Both the position numbers and the translations under genes were made by a program. 52,090 bases of DNA from Pseudomonadota bacterium (GTDB taxonomy: Bacteria; Pseudomonadota; Gammaproteobacteria; Burkholderiales; Ferrovaceae). The stretch covers positions 1-52,090 of the forward strand of contig JAJZEH010000037.1 in the NCBI GenBank assembly GCA_021805725.1, read 5' to 3'. A model generated the notes under the pieces. The model had not been told where the DNA came from. It saw only the letters and a program-made list of their open reading frames with translations, and made no database searches. Below are positions 18,625 through 26,579 of this stretch, in pieces. How positions within the stretch are numbered: the first letter of the stretch is position 1; each line of letters starts with the position of its first letter.

Positions 18625-20231
18625 GCCGCATGTTCTGGCAGGGTGTACTGATGACCTGGTTTCTGGCCCTGGCGCTGACCGTGCTGACAACCCGCTGGGT
18701 GGGGCTGGGGGTGCCAGCGTCGCATGCGCTAATGCGGGCCGGCTTTGCAGTGGCGATGCTGGTGTTGGCGCCGCTGGGCCTGCAGGTCTACCGTTTGGGG
18801 CGCGCCCGGCATCCCGCCCGGATCAGCGGGCATCGGCTGGAGCGTTGGGCAAAGGGTCACCCCAAACGCTGGTTACTGGGGCAGGGCGCGCCATGGAAAA
18901 CGTCACAGGCCCAGGCGCTCTACCAGAGCCTGAGCGGCGCCGCTTCAGACCCCGAAGGGGTAGTGCTGCTAAGTTATGCGGGATTTCTGCGACCGGTATT
19001 TCTGGAGGCAGAGGAGGCCCAGGGCCATACCCTTGTGGTGGGGGCACCGGGAACGGGCAAGACGCAATTGTTCAAGTTGCTGGCATTGCAAGCCATTGCG
19101 CGCGGCGAATGCGTGATCGTGTTGGACCCCAAGGGCGGCCAGCACCTGCGACAAAGTCTGGCACGGGCCGCAGCACGGGTGGGGCATCCCTATTTTCAGT
19201 TGCTTCCAGCCGAGCCGGAACAGAGCGATGGCCTGAATTTACTGGCCAACGGTCGCCAGGCGTCAGAGCTGGCAAGCCGATTGAGTCGGCTCATTCCCAC
19301 GGATGAAACGGAGAATGCCTTCGGGCAGTTTGCCTGGATGACGCTCAACCGCATCATCGAGGGGTTGTTGGCGCTGCGCGAGCCGGTGACCCTTAAGGCG
19401 TTGCGCTTTCACGTGGCTGATCAGGGCCAGTCATTGCGTGCCCGCCTGCCGTTGCCAGGACTTGCCGAACTCGCGTCCCATGATTCCGCCCATTACCGAA
19501 AAATGATCCTGGCGTTGACCCCAATGCTGGAAACGCTGACCACCGGAGCCCTGGGTGCGTTGCTTTCACCGCCGCTGGAAGGCGCGATCCATCAGGCAGG
19601 GGAGGATCGCCCCAGGGTCCACCTGGCGCAGGTCATTCGCCAGGCGGGTGTGTTCTATGCGGGGTTGGGAGCGCTCTCGGACGAGGCCCTCTCCCGCGCC
19701 CTGGGAGGGTTATTGCTGGCAGACCTTGCGGCAGTGGCAGGGGACCGTTATCGCGATCCGGCCTGCGGTATCCCGGTGCGGCTGTTCGTGGATGAGGCGG
19801 CCGAAGTCACCAATCCCGCTTTTGTCCAGCTGCTCAACAAGGGCAGGGAATGTGGTTTCCTGGTGACCTTTGCGGTACAGACCCTTGCTGATCTTGAAGT
19901 GGCCATGGGTGGCCCTGGGCCTGCACGCATGATGGTGGGCAATGCCGGCAACCTGGTCGCCTTTCGTACCCTTGATCCGGAGTCACGCAAGGTCTGGACG
20001 GAGCGTGCAGGCAGTGCCTGGATTCGCGCCAGCGGTACCTCGGTGGGTGCGCAGCAGGCGCACGGCCGCAATGGGCGGCAGCGGGGTTTTTCAGCTGGGC
20101 GCACGCGCCAGCTCCAGGAATCTCCCCTGATTCCGGAAGCACTGCTGGGACAGTTACCCAATCTGCACTTCGTGGGATTGCTGGGTGGGCGGCGCACGGT
20201 GGTGGGGCGCCTGACGCTGGTGGAAGGGTAG
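18621..20231 (+). CDS. TraD-type conjugative coupling ATPase (VirD4/TraG family)
   Basis: A 536-residue membrane-anchored hexameric ATPase of the T4SS coupling type, closest to the SXT/TOL-style TraD by context. Two N-terminal helices (about residues 10-60) precede a linker. Walker A is GAPGTGKTQ (~142-150) with VIVLDPKGG after it; Walker B is RLFVDEAAEV (~388-397), and FAVQTLADLE is the sensor-like segment. The ATG at 18621 overlaps the preceding stop by four bases (ATGA), chosen over ATG 18612. The ATPase motifs are intact although the relaxase-like neighbour is degenerate. No mating-pair genes are nearby. It could translocate DNA or protein or serve a new role. Confidence 0.87.
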   Translation: MSRMFWQGVLMTWFLALALTVLTTRWVGLGVPASHALMRAGFAVAMLVLAPLGLQVYRLGRARHPARISGHRLERWAKGHPKRWLLGQGAPWKTSQAQALYQSLSGAASDPEGVVLLSYAGFLRPVFLEAEEAQGHTLVVGAPGTGKTQLFKLLALQAIARGECVIVLDPKGGQHLRQSLARAAARVGHPYFQLLPAEPEQSDGLNLLANGRQASELASRLSRLIPTDETENAFGQFAWMTLNRIIEGLLALREPVTLKALRFHVADQGQSLRARLPLPGLAELASHDSAHYRKMILALTPMLETLTTGALGALLSPPLEGAIHQAGEDRPRVHLAQVIRQAGVFYAGLGALSDEALSRALGGLLLADLAAVAGDRYRDPACGIPVRLFVDEAAEVTNPAFVQLLNKGRECGFLVTFAVQTLADLEVAMGGPGPARMMVGNAGNLVAFRTLDPESRKVWTERAGSAWIRASGTSVGAQQAHGRNGRQRGFSAGRTRQLQESPLIPEALLGQLPNLHFVGLLGGRRTVVGRLTLVEG

Positions 20232-20241
20232 GGGTGCTGCG

Positions 20242-20622
20242 ATGCTGGAAGCATTGCGTGAAGAGGTGTTGCGCGACCAGGGCGCCTGGGGTGGCACGCT
20301 GGTGCTGCGTGCATTTCACTGGGCCACGCTGCACGCCAGTGCACAGAGCCTGTGGTGGCAGCTGTGTTATCGCTGGATCCTGCTGACCGGCTGGTTGATG
20401 GCATCAGCGCCGCTGGGGCTGGCGCTGATGCCACAGCGATGGCGGGTGCGGCAGTGTCGTGATGAGTTCTCGGCCATGCAACACCGGGCAGGCACCCCAA
20501 GGCGGGTACTGGGACTGCTGCTGGGTACGGGGTTGCTGCTGATGTGGCCAGCACCGCTGCCTGCGGGCTGGGTGGCTGGATGGGCGGGAGGCGTGTGGCT
20601 GGGAGTGGCCCTGATATTGTGA
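20242..20622 (+). CDS. Small membrane protein after TraD (DUF4400/TraJ-like?)
   Basis: A 126-residue protein with an N-terminal soluble or amphipathic part (to ~40), a helix near WILLTGWLMASAPLGLALM (45-63), a basic cytoplasmic loop (RWRVRQCRDEF) and one or two C-terminal helices (GLLLGTGLLLMW; VAGWAGGVWLGVALIL). In SXT-type elements traD is followed by a DUF4400 membrane gene, and topology and position here are similar, but I see no decisive motif and it is shorter than typical. It starts 10 bp after the TraD-like gene and is the last gene of the operon. Confidence 0.6.
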   Translation: MLEALREEVLRDQGAWGGTLVLRAFHWATLHASAQSLWWQLCYRWILLTGWLMASAPLGLALMPQRWRVRQCRDEFSAMQHRAGTPRRVLGLLLGTGLLLMWPAPLPAGWVAGWAGGVWLGVALIL

Positions 20623-20637
20623 TGTGCGTCGGCTGGG

Positions 20638-20796
20638 TTATTTGCCGCCGCGGCTGAAATCATCGATGTCCGCATCCTGAATGGCATAGAGGTCATCCAG
20701 GGATTCGTCGTCCAGATCGTCGCGATTCAGGACGCGTACGGGTAGAATGCTGGATTCGCTGTCGTTGGAAGCACTGTAAGTGGCGCAAGTCTTCAT
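20638..20796 (-). CDS. Small acidic protein (52 residues), unrecognised
   Basis: An open frame of 52 residues beginning MKTCATYSASNDSESS, very rich in Asp/Glu in its second half (RDDLDDESLDDLYA, DADIDDF) and ending SRGGK. A strong ribosome-binding site, AAGGAGA, lies five bases before the ATG on the minus strand. The frame and the ribosome-binding site, together with the phosphate-type promoter upstream, argue it is real. It is convergent with the TraD-like operon and divergent from the EamA gene. I do not recognise a family; the acidic tail could bind a basic protein, DNA-mimic style, or metal. Function is unknown. Confidence 0.6.
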   Translation of the reverse strand: MKTCATYSASNDSESSILPVRVLNRDDLDDESLDDLYAIQDADIDDFSRGGK

Positions 20797-20857
20797 CTTG
20801 TCTCCTTTTTAGAACGTGTTGTTTCCTTTAATGTCTTCCGTAGTTAAGCAAACTGTT

Positions 20858-20875
20858 ATGACATCTCTGTGACAG
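20858..20875 (-). promoter_or_regulatory. Pho-box-like direct repeat
   Basis: Read on the minus strand: CTGTCAC, four bases, ATGTCAT, i.e. two 7-bp PhoB half-sites in the canonical 11-bp periodicity. Ten bases further is TTAACT (or TAACTA at eleven), the distance at which -10 elements follow Pho boxes. It lies ~62 bases before the small acidic gene. It also lies 25 bases before the EamA start, so it might affect both. Confidence 0.45.
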
Positions 20876-20899
20876 AGCAATGAATGGAGTAAGGGTTTC

Positions 20900-21808
20900 A
20901 TGTCTTCCGCTTCACCGGTTTCCTGGCATCGCTGGTTGCCGCAACTTGCACTCATCATACTGTCGTTGATTTGGGGCTACACCTGGGTGATGGCCAAGGA
21001 AGGACTTCTTTATGCGTCCCCCGTAGCCTTTGCCGCCCAACGAAGCGTAGGTGGCGCGCTGGCACTGTTGCTGGTGCTCAAGCTCGCGGGCCGTTCCATG
21101 AGATGGGTAGCCCCTGGGGCCACCCTGGCCATCGGCCTGGTCCAGGTGGCCGGCTTTACACTGCTGCAAACCTGGGCGCTGGTGGAAGGCGGGCCCGGCA
21201 AAACTGCAGTCCTCATCTACACCATGCCGATCTGGACCTTGCTGCTGGCCTGGTGGTTTCTGGATGAGCGTGTGCGTGGCGCGCAGTGGGTCGCCGCCGC
21301 CTTCACGTTGACGGGTCTGGCGTTGATCATCGAGCCCTGGGACATGCACTCCAGTCCGCTCAGCAAGGTTTTGGGCATCATGGCGGCCATGTGCTGGGCA
21401 GTGGGAACCATCCTGGTCAAACGCTTGCGGACGCGCCAATCCGTGGATCTGCTGGCCCTCACGACCTGGCAGATGGTGATGGGATCGGTGCCGCTGGTGC
21501 TGTTGGCAGGGCTGTTGCCCGAACCTGCAACGCAATGGTCGCCCCATTACCTGGGCATCCTCGCTTTCATGTCGGTGGCCAGCACGGCCCTATGTTGGTG
21601 GCTGTGGATCTATATCCTTGATCGCGTCCCTGCCTGGGAAGCAAGCCTCTCGGTGTTGGGTACGCCGGTGGTGGCCATCCTTTCCTCGCGTTATATGACC
21701 GGTGAGGATTTCAAGATGCCTGAAGTGGCTGGGATTTTGCTTATTGGTGCGGGACTGCTGTTGCTGGCCCTGATCGGTTGGTTGCTCAGCCGCAAGGCTG
21801 CTGCCTAG
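20900..21808 (+). CDS. EamA-family (DMT) transporter
   Basis: A 302-residue protein with two EamA repeats, about ten helices. Repeat 1 begins ALIILSLIWGYTWVMAKEGL (residues ~14-33). Repeat 2 begins near LGIMAAMCWAVGTILVKRL (~160-178). The PGKTAVLIYTMPIWTLLLAWWFLDE stretch and LGTPVVAILSSRYMTGEDF are the matching fourth-fifth helix signatures in each half. Such proteins export amino acids, metabolites or drugs; the substrate cannot be told from sequence. GGAGTAAGGG lies before the ATG. It is a single gene, divergent from the small acidic protein across the Pho-box-like site. Confidence 0.9.
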   Translation: MSSASPVSWHRWLPQLALIILSLIWGYTWVMAKEGLLYASPVAFAAQRSVGGALALLLVLKLAGRSMRWVAPGATLAIGLVQVAGFTLLQTWALVEGGPGKTAVLIYTMPIWTLLLAWWFLDERVRGAQWVAAAFTLTGLALIIEPWDMHSSPLSKVLGIMAAMCWAVGTILVKRLRTRQSVDLLALTTWQMVMGSVPLVLLAGLLPEPATQWSPHYLGILAFMSVASTALCWWLWIYILDRVPAWEASLSVLGTPVVAILSSRYMTGEDFKMPEVAGILLIGAGLLLLALIGWLLSRKAAA

Positions 21809-21881
21809 CGGATGCATTTTCCAGTCCGTAAGGGGATAATGGAACCAAATAACAAGAACCCCCGACCCCTACGGAATTCAT

Positions 21882-23756
21882 ATGATCAAGGACGGTGCTG
21901 AGTCTCAGGAAGCCTTGGAAGAGCCGACCGAAGAGTCACTGCTGCTGCAGATTCAGGCGCTAGGTCAATTACCCTCCCCCTCGCATACGGCCATGCGCTT
22001 GTTTACCCTGTTGCAAACGGGCGAAAGCGGGCTCAAGGACATCGTTGCGGTGGTCAAATCAGACCCGACGCTGACGGTGCGTCTGCTTCGCCTTGCCAAC
22101 CGCCCCGGTAACGGGGCGGTGCGCCCGGCCGTGGCGGTAGAAGAAGCCCTGGTGCGCCTGGGCCTCAATGCAGCGGTGCATCTGGCTGCGGGGTTGTCGG
22201 TTCTGGACGAGGCCCTTTCCAGCCATTCTGGCGAGGTATCCGCATATCTCGATCTTTGTCGCCTGTCTCTCGCTGCCGCTGTGACTTCGGAGTGGCTCTG
22301 TGGGCAACCGGGTATTCCTGCGGGCGCTGCTGAAATGTTTACCTGCGCCCTACTGGCCAGAGTGGGGCAGCTCGCCTTGCTGCGCTTCTATCCCGATGCC
22401 TATAGCGGTTTTATATCATCTACCAGCCAGGTGGATGAACTGGTAGCGCTGGAGCGCAAGAATTTTGGCATCGATCACGTGGCCATCGGTACGGCTCTGC
22501 TGAATGACTGGGGTTTCCCATCCGTCCTGGTGGAGGTGATCCGCATGGCGGAATCCAGCCTGGAGGATCGTGCCGGAAACGAACGCAAGGTCGTCATGGC
22601 GCAGGTGCTGCATGCTTCGTGGGAGATTGCCCCGTTGTTGGTGGCAGGTGCCACCGAGCCCCTGATTCCTGTGGTGCGCGCCACCCTGGCGGTGCTGGGT
22701 GTGGCTGCCAGCGATGAGGATGTCCAGCGGGCAGTGGTGCGATTGCAGAAGGGTTGGGACGTGTGGTGCAAGGAGCATGGGTTTGGCTCGCCGGCTCCGG
22801 AGGTTAGTCGGGAATCTGGCACCGTGGGACAGGCCGCTGGTGTCCACCCTGTGACGGTCGTGTTCTACGCCGAGCCTTGCGCACTCAAGCCTGCCTGGAT
22901 CGCGGCTCTGGAGGCTTCGGGCTACCGGATAGTGGAGTCCCAGACGTTGGAGGAATCTGGCAGGCAGCTGACCTCGGGCCATGCAGAAATTCTGGTGGCC
23001 ATGGTGCATCGGCAGACACTGTATGTGCATGTTGCAACGCTTTCGGCCATGGTGACGGGCAACGGTCACGCGGCCTTGCTTTTGCACGATGTGCAAGACG
23101 AGCAGGAGCATGCCGAGTTACTGCTGTTGGGAATGGATGCGGTGTTGCCGCTGGAGGTCAGTCCTGCCTTGCTCTGTGCACAGGTAACCCGCGCATCCCG
23201 GCGGATCCAGTCGTACCGGCAGCTGGAAAGCGAAAGATGCGCGCATCGCAAGCTGCTCTCCCAGCTCGCCGTGACCACGCGCAAGCTGCATCGCCAAACC
23301 CTCACCGATCCCCTGACCGGGCTTGCCAACCGGCGCATGGCTGATGCCTTCCTCAAAAGGCACTGGGCCCAGGCCGAGCGGCGCCGCTCTCCGCTGAGCT
23401 GCCTGCTCATCGATCTCGACAACTTCAAGCAGATCAATGACGCTTATGGTCACGATGCAGGCGATCGCGTGCTGCAGGAACTCGCCCGCATCCTCAAGCG
23501 CCAGGTGCGCCAGGAGGATCTGGCTGTGCGCCTGGGTGGCGATGAATTTCTCATGGTTTGTCCAATGGCCACCGAAGCTGACATGGAGGTGCTGCGCAAG
23601 CGTCTCATGGCTGCGGCATCGCAGGTCAAACTGGAAACCGGTTCGTTGGTGTTTTCTACCGGCATTGCGGAACGCGATTCCTGCTCCATGAAATCTCCTG
23701 GCGATCTTTTGCGGGCTGCGGATCAAAAGCTCATCAGCGTCAAACGGGGCCGATGA
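21882..23756 (+). CDS. HDOD - receiver-like - GGDEF diguanylate cyclase
   Basis: A 624-residue cytoplasmic protein. Residues ~25-230 form an HDOD domain (LGQLPSPSHTAMRLFTLLQ ... SDPTLTVRLLRLAN). Residues ~325-430 look like a degenerate receiver domain (TVVFYAEPCALKPAWIAALEASGYR, GHAALLLHDVQDEQEHAELL). A short coiled linker (~435-465) leads to a GGDEF domain with an intact active site GGDEF (552-556), LIDLDNFKQINDAYGHDAG, and the RxxD inhibitory site RQED (543-546). It should therefore make c-di-GMP with product inhibition. No hydrophobic segment is seen. It is monocistronic; cbbL follows after 131 bp. The signal sensed is unknown. Confidence 0.92.
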   Translation: MIKDGAESQEALEEPTEESLLLQIQALGQLPSPSHTAMRLFTLLQTGESGLKDIVAVVKSDPTLTVRLLRLANRPGNGAVRPAVAVEEALVRLGLNAAVHLAAGLSVLDEALSSHSGEVSAYLDLCRLSLAAAVTSEWLCGQPGIPAGAAEMFTCALLARVGQLALLRFYPDAYSGFISSTSQVDELVALERKNFGIDHVAIGTALLNDWGFPSVLVEVIRMAESSLEDRAGNERKVVMAQVLHASWEIAPLLVAGATEPLIPVVRATLAVLGVAASDEDVQRAVVRLQKGWDVWCKEHGFGSPAPEVSRESGTVGQAAGVHPVTVVFYAEPCALKPAWIAALEASGYRIVESQTLEESGRQLTSGHAEILVAMVHRQTLYVHVATLSAMVTGNGHAALLLHDVQDEQEHAELLLLGMDAVLPLEVSPALLCAQVTRASRRIQSYRQLESERCAHRKLLSQLAVTTRKLHRQTLTDPLTGLANRRMADAFLKRHWAQAERRRSPLSCLLIDLDNFKQINDAYGHDAGDRVLQELARILKRQVRQEDLAVRLGGDEFLMVCPMATEADMEVLRKRLMAAASQVKLETGSLVFSTGIAERDSCSMKSPGDLLRAADQKLISVKRGR

Positions 23757-23887
23757 GCAGTAACGGGAATCCTATAAGCGTTTCTGATACATGCAATCAG
23801 AATAATTTAATTTACTTATGCATGGTTTTATTTGAAGATGGGGGCCTGACAAGACACACCGTGTATGGACCCTAACGGAGGAAGACC

Positions 23888-25309
23888 ATGGCAGTGAAGA
23901 CCTACAATGCTGGCGTGAAGGAGTACCGCCAGACTTACTGGACGCCTGAATATACCCCCAAGGACACTGACCTCCTCGCCTGTTTCAAGATCACCCCCCA
24001 GGCGGGTGTGGACCGCGAAGAGGTGGCCGCCGCCGTGGCGGCAGAATCATCCACCGGTACCTGGACCACCGTCTGGACCGACCTGCTCACCGATCTTGAT
24101 TACTACAAGGGCCGCGCCTATCGCATCGAAGACGTGCCCGGCGACGACACCTGCTTCTATGCCTTCGTGGCCTACCCCATCGATCTTTTTGAAGAAGGCT
24201 CGGTGGTCAACGTCCTGACCTCCCTCGTGGGCAACGTATTCGGTTTCAAGGCATTGCGTGCCCTGCGCCTGGAAGACGTGCGCTTTCCCATTGCCTATGT
24301 CATGACCTGCGGTGGCCCGCCCCAAGGCATCCAGGTGGAACGCGACAAGTTGAACAAGTACGGTCGTCCGCTGTTGGGTTGCACCATCAAGCCCAAGCTC
24401 GGTCTCTCCGCGAAGAATTACGGCCGCGCCGTGTACGAGTGCTTGCGCGGTGGGCTTGATTTCACCAAGGATGACGAAAACGTCAACAGCCAGCCCTTCA
24501 TGCGATGGCGTGATCGCTTCGAGTTCGTGCAGGAGGCCACCCTCAAGGCCCAGCGCGAGACAGGCGAGCGCAAGGGGCATTACCTCAACGTGACCGCGCC
24601 CACTCCGGAAGAAATGTACAAACGCGCCGAGTTTGCCAAGGAAATCGGTGCCCCCATCATCATGCACGACTACCTCACCGGCGGTCTCACTGCCAACACG
24701 GGGCTGGCCAACTGGTGCCGCAACAACGGCATGCTGTTGCACATTCATCGCGCCATGCACGCCGTGCTGGACCGCAATCCGCACCATGGCATCCATTTTC
24801 GAGTGTTGACCAAGGTGCTGCGTCTGTCGGGTGGCGACCACCTGCATTCCGGTACCGTGGTGGGCAAGCTCGAGGGTTCGCGCGAAGCCACCCTGGGATG
24901 GATTGACCTCATGCGCGAAGAACACATCAAGGAAGATCGCAGCCGCGGCATTTTCTTCGACCAGGATTGGGGTGCGATGCCCGGACTGTTCCCTGTGGCC
25001 TCCGGCGGGATTCATGTGTGGCACATGCCCGCCCTCGTCAACATCTTCGGCGATGATTCGGTTCTGCAGTTTGGCGGCGGTACGCTGGGCCATCCCTGGG
25101 GCAACGCGGCGGGAGCAGCAGCCAATCGTGTGGCGCTCGAGGCTTGCGTGGCAGCGCGTAACCAGGGCATCGCCGTGGAAAAGGAGGGTCGCGCGGTGTT
25201 GACCCAGGCGGCAGAACATAGCCCGGAACTGCGCATTGCCATGGAAACCTGGAAGGAGATCAAGTTTGAATTTGATACCGTGGACAAGCTTGACGTTGCC
25301 CACAAATAA
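23888..25309 (+). CDS. cbbL: RuBisCO large subunit, form IA (IAq type)
   Basis: Carboxylates ribulose-1,5-bisphosphate in the Calvin cycle. It has 473 residues, the length of proteobacterial form IA. Catalytic Lys168 is in TIKPKLGLS, the carbamylated Lys194 in [16 protein letters not shown], the loop-6 lysine in GTVVGKLEG and the conserved HIHRAMHAV segment. GGAGGAAG (23877-23884) precedes the ATG. The AT-rich leader (23757-23887) holds an imperfect inverted repeat, CATGCAAT (23790-23797) and TATGCATG (23817-23824), a weak candidate for a CbbR site; cbbR itself is not in the window. cbbS follows by 24 bp. No carboxysome genes adjoin, so this is a cytosolic enzyme paired with CbbQO. Confidence 0.99.
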   Translation: MAVKTYNAGVKEYRQTYWTPEYTPKDTDLLACFKITPQAGVDREEVAAAVAAESSTGTWTTVWTDLLTDLDYYKGRAYRIEDVPGDDTCFYAFVAYPIDLFEEGSVVNVLTSLVGNVFGFKALRALRLEDVRFPIAYVMTCGGPPQGIQVERDKLNKYGRPLLGCTIKPKLGLSAKNYGRAVYECLRGGLDFTKDDENVNSQPFMRWRDRFEFVQEATLKAQRETGERKGHYLNVTAPTPEEMYKRAEFAKEIGAPIIMHDYLTGGLTANTGLANWCRNNGMLLHIHRAMHAVLDRNPHHGIHFRVLTKVLRLSGGDHLHSGTVVGKLEGSREATLGWIDLMREEHIKEDRSRGIFFDQDWGAMPGLFPVASGGIHVWHMPALVNIFGDDSVLQFGGGTLGHPWGNAAGAAANRVALEACVAARNQGIAVEKEGRAVLTQAAEHSPELRIAMETWKEIKFEFDTVDKLDVAHK

Positions 25310-25333
25310 GCCCAATACGCCAAGGAGTATTTC

Positions 25334-25690
25334 ATGAGCGAAGTAATGGACTACAAGTCGCGCCTGAGCGACCCCGCCAGCCGCAAGTTCGAGACCTTCT
25401 CCTATTTGCCCGCGATGACGGCCGGGGAAATCAGGAAACAGGTGGAATACCTCATCAAGAAAGGCTGGAATCCGGCCATCGAGCACATCGAGCCGGAATA
25501 CCTGATGGATTCGTATTGGTACATGTGGAAGCTGCCGATGTTTGGCGAAACCGACGTGGCCCGCGTGCTGGCTGAGGCTGAGGCCTGTCACAAGGCCAAC
25601 CCCAATAATCACGTGCGCCTCATCGGGTATGACAACTTCAAGCAGTCCCAGGGGGCTTCCATGGTGATTTTCCGCGGCAAGACCGTTTGA
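25334..25690 (+). CDS. cbbS: RuBisCO small subunit, form IA
   Basis: The 118-residue small subunit that caps the L8S8 holoenzyme. Typical segments are [21 protein letters not shown] (~18-38), [19 protein letters not shown] (~56-74), [20 protein letters not shown] and the end [10 protein letters not shown]. The usual AAGGAGT ribosome-binding site precedes the ATG. It lies 24 bp after cbbL and is immediately followed by an intrinsic terminator that separates it from cbbQ. Length and motifs match the non-carboxysomal IAq group. Confidence 0.98.
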   Translation: MSEVMDYKSRLSDPASRKFETFSYLPAMTAGEIRKQVEYLIKKGWNPAIEHIEPEYLMDSYWYMWKLPMFGETDVARVLAEAEACHKANPNNHVRLIGYDNFKQSQGASMVIFRGKTV

Positions 25691-25714
25691 GAGTTGACGG
25701 TCATGCACTTTAGG

Positions 25715-25747
25715 CCCCCGCTGCCGTGAGGTGCGGGGGTTTTTTTT
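25715..25747 (+). terminator. Intrinsic terminator between cbbLS and cbbQO
   Basis: Stem CCCCCGC (25715-25721) pairs with GCGGGGG (25733-25739) around an 11-base loop, followed by eight T residues. It stands 24 bp after cbbS and 15 bp before the cbbQ start. No clear new promoter fits between, so it probably works as a partial terminator that lowers cbbQO expression relative to cbbLS. Confidence 0.85.
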
Positions 25748-25761
25748 AGACGAGAGCGATC

Positions 25762-26565
25762 ATGAGCGACATCCTTTTCCAATACCGCATCAGCACGCCC
25801 CCCTATTACCGCCCCGTGGCGGACGAGGTGACCCTGTTCCAGGCGGCCTATTCGGTGCGCATGCCGATGATGCTGAAAGGGCCCACGGGCTGCGGCAAGA
25901 CGCGCTTTGTGGAGCACATGGCGTACACCTTGGGAAAACCCCTGGTGACGGTGGCTTGCAACGAGGACATGACGGCTTCGGACCTCGTGGGCCGATTTCT
26001 GCTGGATGCCCAGGGCACGCGCTGGCAGGACGGCCCGCTGGCACTGGCGGCGCGCCACGGCGCCATTTGTTACCTGGATGAGGTGGTGGAGGCACGCCAG
26101 GACACCATGGTGGTGATCCATCCCCTGACGGACAATCGCCGTGTTCTGCCACTGGAGAAAAAAGGGGAACTCATCCGGGCGCATGCCGATTTTCAATTGG
26201 TGATTTCCTACAACCCGGGTTACCAAAGCCTGATGAAGGATCTCAAGCAATCCACCAAGCAGCGCTTTGGCGCACTAGACTTCAATTATCCGGAACATGT
26301 CGTGGAAGCCGAAATCGTGGCCCATGAAACGGGCATCCTGCCGGAGCTTGCCGACAAACTGGTGTCCATCGCCGAGCGTGCGCGCAACCTCAAGGGACAT
26401 GGCCTGGATGAAGGCATTTCCACCCGCATGCTGATCTACGCGGGCAGCCTCATCGCCGCGGGCGTCGAGGCCAAAAACGCCTGCCGGGTCACCCTGGTGC
26501 GCCCCATCACGGATGATCCTGACATGCGCGATGCCCTGGACGCTGCCGTGACCACGTTCTTTTAG
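25762..26565 (+). CDS. cbbQ: CbbQ, MoxR-type AAA+ RuBisCO activase subunit
   Basis: A 267-residue AAA+ ATPase that forms hexamers and, with CbbO, strips inhibitory sugar phosphates from RuBisCO. Walker A is GPTGCGKT (40-47), Walker B CYLDEV (Asp106-Glu107), and the sensor region is [11 protein letters not shown] (~150). The C-terminal helical lid contains [17 protein letters not shown], typical for the MoxR/CbbQ/NirQ group. Genomic position after cbbLS separates it from the NorQ/NirQ paralogues. It follows the terminator by 15 bp and precedes cbbO by 14 bp. Confidence 0.96.
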   Translation: MSDILFQYRISTPPYYRPVADEVTLFQAAYSVRMPMMLKGPTGCGKTRFVEHMAYTLGKPLVTVACNEDMTASDLVGRFLLDAQGTRWQDGPLALAARHGAICYLDEVVEARQDTMVVIHPLTDNRRVLPLEKKGELIRAHADFQLVISYNPGYQSLMKDLKQSTKQRFGALDFNYPEHVVEAEIVAHETGILPELADKLVSIAERARNLKGHGLDEGISTRMLIYAGSLIAAGVEAKNACRVTLVRPITDDPDMRDALDAAVTTFF

Positions 26566-26579
26566 GGCGGCGCTGCATC

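Noticed and set aside
16837..20622. Complete integrative conjugative element or prophage
   Set aside because: No integrase, attachment repeats, mating-pair formation genes or origin of transfer are seen, and base composition looks like that of the flanks.
23790..23824. CbbR operator upstream of cbbL
   Set aside because: CATGCAAT and TATGCATG form only an imperfect inverted repeat and no cbbR gene adjoins, so it is not listed as a separate feature.
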